A stretch of 5,430 nt of DNA from Savagea sp. GTDB lineage: Bacteria; Bacillota; Bacilli; Bacillales_A; Planococcaceae. The first letter of the stretch is position 1; every line of letters begins with the position of its first letter. Below are positions 1-5,359 of the stretch, in pieces. The translations under genes were made by a program, and so were the position numbers. The stretch lies in contig JASLJC010000084.1 in NCBI GenBank assembly GCA_030152585.1, positions 1 through 5,430 on the forward strand, written 5' to 3'. The notes under the pieces are model-generated. The model was not told the DNA's origin. It ran no database searches and worked only from the letters and a program-made list of their open reading frames with translations.

Positions 1-132
1 TAAAGATTGTAACCGTTGATCGTTTGAAGAATTCATGACGTAAGTGTGAAGTGCTAATGATGGATCTTGTTCAAAAAAACGTGAAAATAAAGATTCAGCC
101 ATAAATCCGGCTCCAATAAATGTGAGTTTCAT
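1..132 (-). CDS. Pyrroline-5-carboxylate reductase-like protein, N-terminal part (3' end outside window)
   Basis: The first 44 codons of a leftward gene are present; the rest lies beyond position 1. The start is an ATG at 132-130, preceded by GAGGAGG at 146-140 with a 7-base spacer. The peptide opens MKLTFIGAGFMAESLF, which is a beta strand followed by the GxGxMAE dinucleotide-binding turn of a Rossmann fold. In established knowledge this form (IGAGxMAEA) is typical of pyrroline-5-carboxylate reductases (ProC family), which reduce P5C to proline with NAD(P)H in the cytoplasm. Bacillales often carry several paralogues (ProG, ProH, ProI, ComER), and the fragment does not show which this is. Other small NADP-dependent oxidoreductases share the turn, so the family call is likely but not certain. 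It is divergently transcribed from the neighbouring DsrE-family gene. Confidence 0.7.
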   Translation of the reverse strand, partial: MKLTFIGAGFMAESLFSRFFEQDPSLALHTYVMNSSNDQRLQSL

Positions 133-153
133 AGACAGTCCTCCTCGTTCACC

Positions 154-159
154 ATTATA
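154..159 (-). promoter_or_regulatory. Candidate -10 box of the ProC-like gene
   Basis: The minus strand reads a perfect TATAAT here, directly preceded by TTG. No good -35 lies 16-18 bases upstream; a TTGACA at 174-169 is only 9 bases away, too close for sigma-A. The predicted start of transcription (about 147) would fall at the edge of the Shine-Dalgarno, giving a very short leader. Confidence 0.4.
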
Positions 160-214
160 CAATAAAAATGTCAAAAAAAAGACAACATTATGTGAAGTAA
201 AAAAGTAATAGATA

Positions 215-223
215 TGATATAAT
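215..223 (+). promoter_or_regulatory. Extended -10 promoter of the first DsrE-family gene
   Basis: TGATATAAT is a perfect extended -10 element (TGn followed by TATAAT at 218-223). No convincing -35 is present, which is common for extended -10 promoters. The predicted transcript start is near 230. That leaves about 13 bases before the Shine-Dalgarno GAGAGGAG at 243-250, itself 9 bases from the ATG. No inverted repeat is seen over this promoter, unlike the paralogue downstream. Confidence 0.65.
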
Positions 224-259
224 TTTCATGTACCCAACAATTGAGAGGAGAATGCTATT

Positions 260-637
260 ATGGCAGAAAAAGGTGCAGATTTACTTATTACATTAACGCG
301 TCACGAAAACGACTTAAACAACGTAACGATCGCTTTCACAATGGGATATGAAGCAGCAAAACGTGGACTTAACGTAGAGATCATGCTTTTATCTTACGGT
401 GTATATCTTGGAGCAAAAGATTACGCAAAATACATGGACATCGGTGCACCATTCAAACCGGTTCAAGAATTAATCGATCTTTACATGGAAGCTGGCGGAA
501 CATTAAAAGTATGTTCAGCATGCATGGAGCACAACCACGTACCAGCTGAAGACTTAATCGAAGGTTCTGTTATTATTACAGCACCAGACGTATTAGACGG
601 ATTATTATCAGCAGAAAAAACATTACAATTAAACTAA
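260..637 (+). CDS. DsrE/DsrF-family sulfur-relay-like protein, copy 1
   Basis: A 125-residue protein of the size and alpha/beta layout of DsrE/DsrF/TusD-type domains: an N-terminal strand (residues 7-13), a helix with NNVTIAFTMGYEAA (20-33), a strand (37-45), and a C-terminal half with a cysteine motif. That motif is CSAC (C85, C88) after the strand TLKV, near where sulfur-relay members of the family carry their persulfide-accepting cysteine. Family members bind or pass sulfane sulfur, usually as oligomers in the cytoplasm; the substrate and partner here are unknown. The start is supported by GAGAGGAG nine bases upstream. It stands alone between its own promoter and a strong terminator. Codon choice is that of a highly expressed gene: 20 of 25 Asn/Asp/Tyr/Phe/His codons end in C, including all six Asn. 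It is 87/125 identical to the next gene. The family call is firm; the precise role is not known. Confidence 0.85.
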   Translation: MAEKGADLLITLTRHENDLNNVTIAFTMGYEAAKRGLNVEIMLLSYGVYLGAKDYAKYMDIGAPFKPVQELIDLYMEAGGTLKVCSACMEHNHVPAEDLIEGSVIITAPDVLDGLLSAEKTLQLN

Positions 638-645
638 TTGTACCC

Positions 646-678
646 AAGCAGTCGCTCATGCGGCTGCTTTTTTATTTT
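646..678 (+). terminator. Rho-independent terminator of DsrE-family copy 1
   Basis: A GC-rich hairpin: AAGCAGTCGC (646-655), loop TCAT, then GCGGCTGCTT (660-669). This is 10 pairs with one G-T wobble, followed by a T-run to 678 with one interruption. It lies 8 bases after the stop codon, so the gene is a single-gene transcript. Confidence 0.9.
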
Positions 679-822
679 GGTTCTTTTTCAAGCGTTAAGG
701 CGACGAATCTATCACCCTAAGTGAGAAATTATATTTTGATACTTAAGATTTCATAAAATTTTGTTCTGAAATCATAGCTACGCTTGTCATCGATAAGTTT
801 TTCTTAATTTTCCGAATACATT
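679..822. other. Gene-free spacer between the two DsrE-family genes
   Basis: No credible open reading frame, RNA gene or strong promoter was found on either strand. The only structure noticed is a 7-bp inverted repeat, GATTTCA (747-753) and TGAAATC (767-773), around a 13-base AT-rich loop. It is too weak to name a function. Confidence 0.4.
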
Positions 823-852
823 TTCACAAAAACCCCTTATTTACCATATATA
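823..852 (+). promoter_or_regulatory. Candidate sigma-A promoter of DsrE-family copy 2
   Basis: TTCACA (823-828; 5/6 to TTGACA) lies 18 bases before TATATA (847-852; 4/6 to TATAAT). Transcription would begin near 859, placing the inverted repeat at 861-877 just downstream of the start. A better-looking -10, TATAAT at 874-879, has no -35. It would start transcription inside the Shine-Dalgarno, so it is less likely to be the working box, though it cannot be excluded. Confidence 0.4.
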
Positions 853-860
853 GTATAAAA

Positions 861-877
861 TATACCGATACGGTATA
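861..877. promoter_or_regulatory. Perfect inverted repeat, likely repressor operator of DsrE-family copy 2
   Basis: TATACCG (861-867), spacer ATA, CGGTATA (871-877): a perfect 7-bp dyad in an otherwise AT-rich leader. It sits between the candidate promoter and the Shine-Dalgarno AAAGGAGG (883-890), and its right half overlaps a TATAAT at 874-879. The TACC/GGTA half-sites recall operators of the CsoR family, whose persulfide-sensing branch (CstR) controls sulfur-handling genes in some Firmicutes. That link is inference; no regulator gene is in the window. Copy 1 has no counterpart of this repeat. Confidence 0.55.
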
Positions 878-898
878 ATCGTAAAGGAGGAATAGAAC

Positions 899-1276
899 AT
901 GGCAGAAAAAGGTGCAGATTTACTCATTACGCTCACACACCATGAAAGTGATCCAAATAATGTCACAATTGCATTAACGATGGGGTGGGAAGCAGCGAAG
1001 AGAGGTTTAGATGTACAGCTCGTTCTTTTATCGAACGGAGTATACGTCGTTGCAAAAGATTATCCGAAATATATGGATATCGGAGAACCGTTTAAGCCGG
1101 TATCAGAACTTCTTCAATTATACCAAGAGGCAGGCGGGAAAATTAAAGTTTGTACGTCATGTATGAAACATAACCGTGTAGAAGAAGAAGATTTAATTGC
1201 CGGTTGTGAGATGATTACAGCAGGTGATGTCGTTACGAGCTTAATGGCGGCTAAAAAGTCACTACAATTAAATTAA
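899..1276 (+). CDS. DsrE/DsrF-family sulfur-relay-like protein, copy 2
   Basis: A 125-residue paralogue of the gene at 260-637, collinear without gaps and 87/125 identical; the first 12 residues and 26 bases are the same. It keeps the CxxC motif (CTSC, C85 and C88) and adds C103, where copy 1 has serine, so it could form a different disulfide or carry more than one persulfide. Substitutions cluster in the C-terminal third (residues 81-120). The start is set by AAAGGAGG with an 8-base spacer. Unlike copy 1, its codons are ordinary: 5 of 20 Asn/Asp/Tyr/Phe/His codons end in C and none of seven Asp codons is GAC. A perfect inverted repeat in the leader suggests inducible expression. A sulfur-transfer or persulfide-handling role is inferred from the family, with no partner gene nearby to confirm it. 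Confidence 0.85.
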   Translation: MAEKGADLLITLTHHESDPNNVTIALTMGWEAAKRGLDVQLVLLSNGVYVVAKDYPKYMDIGEPFKPVSELLQLYQEAGGKIKVCTSCMKHNRVEEEDLIAGCEMITAGDVVTSLMAAKKSLQLN

Positions 1277-1285
1277 AAAGAGTGG

Positions 1286-1339
1286 AATACAAAAAGAAGA
1301 GGGAGTATCTGTTTAGATGCTTTCTTTTCTTTTTGTATT
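1286..1339 (+). terminator. Long 25-bp hairpin after DsrE-family copy 2, probable terminator
   Basis: Positions 1286-1310 pair with 1315-1339 around the loop GTTT. The outer 13 pairs are perfect (AATACAAAAAGAA with TTCTTTTTGTATT) and the inner 12 contain four G-U wobbles. The 3' arm is U-rich (CTTTCTTTTCTTTTT), which can serve as the U-tract behind the inner hairpin. It begins 9 bases after the stop and ends 14 bases before the next gene's Shine-Dalgarno. It may therefore also act as a leader structure or partial terminator for the following operon. Confidence 0.75.
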
Positions 1340-1369
1340 TCGTTATGATGAAGAAAAAGGAGTAAGTAG

Positions 1370-1735
1370 TTGTTATTATTTAGTATATTACTCGTATTGA
1401 ATATCATTGCGATGGCTTGGGCACTTCGTTGGTCTAATCAACGTGCAACGAACAATGCCGAAATAGTTCGTATCGCACCATATTTCCGACGAGCAATCTT
1501 AGCACAGCGTAAACATTCAAGGAAAACGTGGACGTTAAAAGGAAACGATGTTCGGTGGATCGTGCCAAAAGAAACGATTCGTCAAGAAATTATGAGACTT
1601 ATTGAACGATTTGAACGCCGTTCTGGTCAAGTTGTCACTATTACTTTACATCGAACACACGTAGTCATTCGCATCGATCACCGTATATTTTATTATGCTC
1701 CTGATACGTTCGGTTACTTAAAGGAGGAAAAGTAA
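1370..1735 (+). CDS. Small basic single-pass membrane protein, coupled to rtcB
   Basis: A 121-residue protein that I do not recognise. It starts at TTG; AAAAAGGAG at 1354-1362 with a 7-base spacer supports this, and the nearby ATGs at 1345 and 1348 are out of frame. Residues 1-19 (MLLFSILLVLNIIAMAWAL) form one hydrophobic segment without a lipobox or clear signal-peptidase site, so it is probably an uncleaved anchor. The rest is strongly basic: 22 Lys/Arg against 10 Asp/Glu. It has a likely helix at 66-85 and beta-rich stretches at 87-92 and 97-109. By the positive-inside rule this domain should face the cytoplasm. Its stop overlaps the rtcB start by one base (TAATG) and it contains the rtcB Shine-Dalgarno, so the two are probably translationally coupled. 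A role in placing RtcB or its RNA at the membrane is only a guess. No clear promoter lies between the hairpin at 1339 and this gene. Confidence 0.75.
   Translation: MLLFSILLVLNIIAMAWALRWSNQRATNNAEIVRIAPYFRRAILAQRKHSRKTWTLKGNDVRWIVPKETIRQEIMRLIERFERRSGQVVTITLHRTHVVIRIDHRIFYYAPDTFGYLKEEK
1720..1727 (+). promoter_or_regulatory. Shine-Dalgarno of rtcB inside the upstream gene
   Basis: AAAGGAGG is a near-ideal ribosome binding site 7 bases before the rtcB ATG. It lies within the last codons of the membrane-protein gene, so translation of one gene can influence the other. It also fixes the rtcB start at 1735. Confidence 0.9.
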
Positions 1736-2943
1736 TGGAAGCTATTATATTTGGACAGCACGAAGAACAAACGATTCGTCAGTTTCAAAATTGTTTACAG
1801 AAAGGGAATGTCCGAGGCGGTGTACTTTGTGCTGACGGTCATTACGGATATAGTCAACCAGTAGGTGGCGTTATTGCCTATGAAGGGCAAGTATCGCCAA
1901 GTGGAGTAGGTTATGACATTGCATGTGGCAATAAAGCGATTCGAACGAATATTCAATACGAAGAAGTAAAAGACGACATCTCTTCGATTATGGATGAAAT
2001 CGCTCAACGTATTTCATTTGGTGTCGGTCGAAAAAATAAAAAAAGAATCGATCACGCCGTTTTCGAAGATCCCCGATGGGAAATGTTGAAAACATTCGAC
2101 ACTCAAGTATACGAAACATTACGAAAACTAGCGTATGAACAGCTCGGAACTGTAGGAGCAGGGAACCACTTCGTTGATATATTCGTAGAAAAAGAAACAG
2201 GAGAGATTTGGATTGCGAACCACTTTGGTAGTCGAGGATTCGGCCATAAAATTGCGAGTGGTTTTTTAAATGTTGCGAAAAACGAACCATTTTTATCAAA
2301 CGTACGTGGAGAGTCAATGGAACAGTCACCAACGTTGTTCGATATATCTTCTGAAATAGGTACGCTTTATATAGGATTAATGGAATTGGCGGGAGCTTAT
2401 GCTTATGCTGGACGCGATGTCGTACTTGACGAAGTGCTCGATATTGTAAAAGGAGAAGCGATAGAAACGATTCATAACCATCACAACTATGCATGGAAAG
2501 AACATCATTTTGGACGAGAGTATGTCGTCGTTCGAAAAGGAGCGACACCAAGTGCACCAGGACAAAAAGGTTTTGTTGGGGGAAGTATGGGAGATATTTC
2601 TGTCATTGTTGAAGGGAAAGATAATGAACAAAATCGTGCGTCTTGGCAAAGTACCGTCCATGGAGCAGGTCGCATAATGAGTCGAACAGAAGCGGCTGGA
2701 AAAATGAACTGGAAAACACGTAAACGAATGGGTGGTGTTATATCTCCTTTCAAAATGGCACAATATATGAAAGAAAAAGGAATTGTGTTACGGGGAGGCG
2801 GAACAGATGAAAGTCCTTTCGTCTACCGTCCGCTTCAAGATGTACTCGATTCCCATGCACATACGATTCATATTCGTCACATACTTCATCCAGTAGGTGT
2901 TGCGATGGCAGGAGCAAATGAATGGGATCCGTACAAAGATTAA
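1735..2943 (+). CDS. rtcB: RtcB-family RNA ligase (3'-phosphate/5'-OH RNA ligase)
   Basis: At 402 residues this is close to the usual bacterial RtcB length of about 400. RtcB joins 2',3'-cyclic-phosphate or 3'-phosphate RNA ends to 5'-OH ends using GTP and Mn2+, in tRNA splicing or RNA repair. Motifs in order: ADGHYGY...PVGG (33-45); GVGYDIACG (57-65), giving metal ligands D61 and C64; GTVGAGNHF (138-146), H145; NHFGSRGFGH (162-171), H163; HNHHNYA (247-253), H250; VRKGAT (266-271); GGSMGD (282-287); STVHGAGRIMSR (306-317), with H309 as the expected guanylylated histidine; and TDESP (357-361). These match the D, C and three His ligands plus the nucleophile known from Pyrococcus and E. coli RtcB. 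Unusually, the C terminus reads VAMAG (389-393) plus a tail ending DPYKD instead of the typical final Lys-Gly, so a conserved GMP-site lysine appears absent. No archease or RtcA gene is in the window. It is coupled to the upstream membrane-protein gene. Confidence 0.93.
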   Translation: MEAIIFGQHEEQTIRQFQNCLQKGNVRGGVLCADGHYGYSQPVGGVIAYEGQVSPSGVGYDIACGNKAIRTNIQYEEVKDDISSIMDEIAQRISFGVGRKNKKRIDHAVFEDPRWEMLKTFDTQVYETLRKLAYEQLGTVGAGNHFVDIFVEKETGEIWIANHFGSRGFGHKIASGFLNVAKNEPFLSNVRGESMEQSPTLFDISSEIGTLYIGLMELAGAYAYAGRDVVLDEVLDIVKGEAIETIHNHHNYAWKEHHFGREYVVVRKGATPSAPGQKGFVGGSMGDISVIVEGKDNEQNRASWQSTVHGAGRIMSRTEAAGKMNWKTRKRMGGVISPFKMAQYMKEKGIVLRGGGTDESPFVYRPLQDVLDSHAHTIHIRHILHPVGVAMAGANEWDPYKD

Positions 2944-3061
2944 AAATATTAGTTGTAAAGTTAAATTGAAAGGAAAAAGAATGCGACTTAGGAAGAGTAG
3001 GAGTTTTCCGTCTGTTCGCTGTAGACAATCGTGTAAAATCTTTAACAGAGTCGATAAAGCG
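2944..3061. other. Spacer between rtcB and the shared terminator
   Basis: No supported gene. A 36-codon basic reading frame starting with ATG at 2981 has a weak AAAGGA before it but ends inside the terminator hairpin and resembles nothing known to me. A 6-bp inverted repeat, TCTGTT (3011-3016) and AACAGA (3044-3049), is probably chance. Confidence 0.4.
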
Positions 3062-3106
3062 AAAAAGTATCAAATGCATTTATGCATCTGATACTTTTTT
3101 GTTTTT
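3062..3106. terminator. Bidirectional terminator between rtcB and the convergent EamA gene
   Basis: A 17-bp stem (3062-3078 with 3083-3099, one A-C mismatch) around the loop TTTA, with A-runs on one side and T-runs on the other, so it has a U-tail in both directions. On the minus strand the EamA gene's last codons form one arm and its TAA stop (3082-3080) occupies the loop. One structure thus ends both convergent transcription units. Confidence 0.9.
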
Positions 3107-4012
3107 AAAACGGGGTGCCATCGTTGTACCGACTACACCGATTAAAATAAGAAAACCGCCGATCCAATGATACGTCTGTAATGATTCATTTAAAAAGACG
3201 ACACCTGCTACGACGGTAATGAGTGTCGCTAAATTTCCAAAGACACCCATTCGACTCGCTTCGATTTTAGAAAGAGCATAATTGGATAAAAAAGAAGTAC
3301 CGAAAGAAGATAAAACGCCTAAAAATAAAATGGCGACGAGAAAGGTCGGTTCCGTTAAAGGAGCTACGTACGCTTCCCATGAATCGAATCGAGCATGTTG
3401 AACAAAAGCCATCGTATTAAATGCGATAAAACCGAGGGTTGTCATCATATATGTAATGGTAAATACATCATACGATTGAGTAGCGCGTCTTGCGAATACG
3501 TTATATAAAGAAGATGAAAAAGCAGAGAGCAAGATGAAAAAGACCCCAATCATACTTAATTCAATTCCACCTTCTTTTTGGCCTTGCATAATAAAAATGT
3601 AAGCGACACCTGAAACACTCATCGTAATAAAGAGCTTTTGACGAAAAGAAGAACGTTCTTTTAAAATGAGACCCGCTAAAATAATTGTAAAAATAGGCAT
3701 CGTTGCGTTAATTAGTCCCGCTTCTGAACTCGTCGTGTAAACGAGACCGAGTGTTTGAAAGAAGAAAAATGACGTCGGATACAAAATCGCAAGCGGCAAT
3801 AAATAGAGCAATTCTCTAAAGGTTGCACCGATTTGTCCTTTTTTGACGAATAAAAAAACGAGCGTTCCCGCTAAAAAGGCAGCATTAAAACGATGGGCTA
3901 ATAGATCGATAGGTGTTGCAAAAGGAAGAGCAAGTTTGATAAACATAAAAGAAAATCCAATGACTGTCGCAAATAAAAAGGCAGCGACATAGCCTTTTTT
4001 CGTCTCTGACAT
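3080..4012 (-). CDS. EamA/DMT-family transporter (10 membrane helices)
   Basis: A 310-residue hydrophobic protein with the typical length and two-fold repeat of the drug/metabolite transporter superfamily. About ten helices fall in two EamA repeats, roughly residues 8-142 and 152-298. Each repeat ends in the characteristic acidic turn before its last helix: LKERSSFRQ (117-125) and LNESLQTYHWIGG (274-286). The C-terminal tail is short and basic (RFKNKKVSDA). Such proteins usually export or import small metabolites such as amino acids; the substrate cannot be read from sequence. The ATG at 4012 is supported by AAAGGA at 4025-4020, 7 bases upstream. It follows ilvA by 51 bases on the same strand with no terminator between, so partial co-transcription and a link to Thr/Ile-family metabolites are possible. 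A probable promoter of its own lies in the gap. The stop lies in the loop of the shared terminator. Confidence 0.88.
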   Translation of the reverse strand: MSETKKGYVAAFLFATVIGFSFMFIKLALPFATPIDLLAHRFNAAFLAGTLVFLFVKKGQIGATFRELLYLLPLAILYPTSFFFFQTLGLVYTTSSEAGLINATMPIFTIILAGLILKERSSFRQKLFITMSVSGVAYIFIMQGQKEGGIELSMIGVFFILLSAFSSSLYNVFARRATQSYDVFTITYMMTTLGFIAFNTMAFVQHARFDSWEAYVAPLTEPTFLVAILFLGVLSSFGTSFLSNYALSKIEASRMGVFGNLATLITVVAGVVFLNESLQTYHWIGGFLILIGVVGTTMAPRFKNKKVSDA

Positions 4013-4033
4013 AAAACCATCCTTTCCTTCATT

Positions 4034-4062
4034 ATCATAGCAGGTTATTGTCAGAGTGAAAA
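4034..4062 (-). promoter_or_regulatory. Candidate extended -10 promoter of the EamA gene
   Basis: On the minus strand, TTTTCA (4062-4057) is followed after 17 bases by TATGAT (4039-4034), itself preceded by TGC (4042-4040). That makes an extended -10 with a weak -35. It fits almost exactly in the 51-base gap after ilvA. The predicted start near 4028 leaves a very short leader before the Shine-Dalgarno at 4025-4020. Confidence 0.5.
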
Positions 4063-4063
4063 A

Positions 4064-5320
4064 TTAAATGAGTAATCCGAATAAAGCACTATCTTTATTA
4101 ATAGGACGGTAAGGGAAACCGTTTTCTTCCATTCTCTGGATAAGCCCCGGATAGTCTGCTGGATCTTTCACTTCAATCCCGACGAGTGCCGGTCCATTTT
4201 CTTTATTATTTTTTTTCGTATATTCAAAAGTTGTAATATCATCATTTGGCCCGAGTACATCGCTTAAAAATTGACGTAAAGCCCCTGCTCGTTGTGGGAA
4301 TTCGACGATAAAGTAATAAAGGAGTCCTTCATACAATAACGATTTTTCTTTAATTTCTTGCATTCGTCCGATATCGTTGTTCCCTCCTGAAACGACGCAA
4401 ACGACCGATTTGCCTTTAATGTCATCTTTATAAAAATCAAGTGCGGCGATCGGTAAAGCTCCTGCAGGTTCTGCAATCACTGCATGTTCATTGTAAAGTT
4501 GTAAAATAGAAGTACAAACTTTCCCCTCAGGTACAGCAGTCAATTTGTCAACATATTGTCGAGCAAGTGCAAATGTTTTATCTCCGACTCGTTGAACGGC
4601 AGCACCGTCTACAAACTTATCAATAGATGGTAAAGTAGTCGGTTCTCCTTCGTCAAATGCCGCTTGCATACTTTGAGCACCCGTCGGTTCAACACCGATA
4701 ACTTTAGTGTGCGGAGAAACGTTTTTTAAATAGGCACTCATCCCTGCAATAAGTCCTCCTCCTCCGATACTAGCAAATATGTAATCCAGGGGTTCTTCGA
4801 TATCGTGCATCACTTCAACTGCGACAGTCCCCTGTCCTGCGATAATGTCTTCATCGTCAAACGGATGAATGAAAATTCGGTTGTTATCGGTCGCATATTC
4901 CATCGCATCGTGTGAAGATTCATCAAATGTATCTCCTGTTAAAATAATTTCGATGAAATGACGTCCAAACATACGCACTTGGTCAATTTTTTGTTTCGGT
5001 GTCGTCTGTGGCATGAAAATTTTCCCGTCTATTTCAAGTTGCGCACAAGCGTAAGCAACTCCTTGTGCGTGATTACCTGCACTTGCACAAACGACGCCTT
5101 GTTCTTTTGCTTTTTGTTCAATTCGTTTCATTTTGTAAAAAGCACCGCGAAGCTTAAATGATCGAACGTGTTGTAAGTCTTCTCGTTTTAAATAAACACG
5201 GCAATTGTAAAGTTCAGATAATCGCTCATTTTTTTGTAATGGTGTATGGGCGACAACGTCTTTTAATAATTGATTCGCAATTAATACATCTTCAACTTTT
5301 ACTTTTTCTTGTAATGTCAT
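4064..5320 (-). CDS. ilvA: Threonine deaminase (threonine ammonia-lyase), biosynthetic short form
   Basis: Converts threonine to 2-oxobutanoate and ammonia with pyridoxal phosphate, the first committed step to isoleucine, in the cytoplasm. The ATG at 5320 is preferred: GGAGGG (5333-5328) sits 7 bases upstream, whereas an in-frame TTG at 5335 would put that Shine-Dalgarno inside the coding region. This gives 418 residues, like the single-ACT Bacillus enzyme (about 422) rather than the roughly 510-residue E. coli type. PLP lysine K56 lies in VRSFKLRGA (52-60). ASAGNHAQG (79-87), GGGGL (186-190, phosphate-binding loop) and SGGNND (311-316) follow in the expected order. A single ACT-like regulatory domain spans about 333-405, beginning YYFIVEFPQRAGAL, and the chain ends LFGLLI. 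Isoleucine feedback is expected from the family. A CodY-like box overlaps its promoter. The catabolic form (TdcB) lacks this C-terminal domain. Confidence 0.95.
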   Translation of the reverse strand: MTLQEKVKVEDVLIANQLLKDVVAHTPLQKNERLSELYNCRVYLKREDLQHVRSFKLRGAFYKMKRIEQKAKEQGVVCASAGNHAQGVAYACAQLEIDGKIFMPQTTPKQKIDQVRMFGRHFIEIILTGDTFDESSHDAMEYATDNNRIFIHPFDDEDIIAGQGTVAVEVMHDIEEPLDYIFASIGGGGLIAGMSAYLKNVSPHTKVIGVEPTGAQSMQAAFDEGEPTTLPSIDKFVDGAAVQRVGDKTFALARQYVDKLTAVPEGKVCTSILQLYNEHAVIAEPAGALPIAALDFYKDDIKGKSVVCVVSGGNNDIGRMQEIKEKSLLYEGLLYYFIVEFPQRAGALRQFLSDVLGPNDDITTFEYTKKNNKENGPALVGIEVKDPADYPGLIQRMEENGFPYRPINKDSALFGLLI

Positions 5321-5349
5321 ACGTGATCCCTCCAATGAAAGATTAGCTT

Positions 5350-5358
5350 ATTGTAACA
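5350..5358 (-). promoter_or_regulatory. Extended -10 promoter of ilvA
   Basis: The minus strand reads TGTTACAAT: TGn followed by TACAAT (5355-5350; 5/6). The -35 region is AT-rich without a clear match. Transcription should start near 5343, ten bases before the Shine-Dalgarno at 5333-5328. The stretch also contains the dyad TATTGT-AAC-ACAATA (5349-5363), of unknown meaning. Confidence 0.55.
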
Positions 5359-5359
5359 C

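Noticed and set aside
169..174. TTGACA on the minus strand as -35 of the ProC-like gene
   Set aside because: Only 9 bases separate it from the TATAAT at 159-154, far from the 16-18 needed by sigma-A.
229..647. Nine-base repeat TGTACCCAA flanking DsrE-family copy 1 (229-237 and 639-647)
   Set aside because: A 9-base repeat is expected by chance many times in a window this size, and there are no other signs of a mobile element or target duplication.
747..773. GATTTCA/TGAAATC inverted repeat as an operator or terminator
   Set aside because: Short AT-rich stem, 13-base loop, no adjacent promoter or T-run; likely chance.
874..879. TATAAT within the inverted repeat as the main -10 of DsrE-family copy 2
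   Set aside because: There is no -35 at the proper distance, and transcription would begin inside the Shine-Dalgarno. It is kept only as a secondary possibility.
1795..2763. Several leftward open frames of 70-189 codons antisense to rtcB
   Set aside because: They lie wholly within a strongly supported rtcB, have no consistent Shine-Dalgarno and no recognisable domains; they are reading-frame shadows.
2981..3091. 36-codon basic reading frame after rtcB with a weak AAAGGA upstream
   Set aside because: It ends inside the terminator hairpin, has a composition typical of chance translation and resembles no known small protein.
5321..5335. In-frame upstream TTG start for ilvA
   Set aside because: It would place the strong Shine-Dalgarno GGAGGG inside the coding region. 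The ATG at 5320 has ideal spacing and gives the expected family length.
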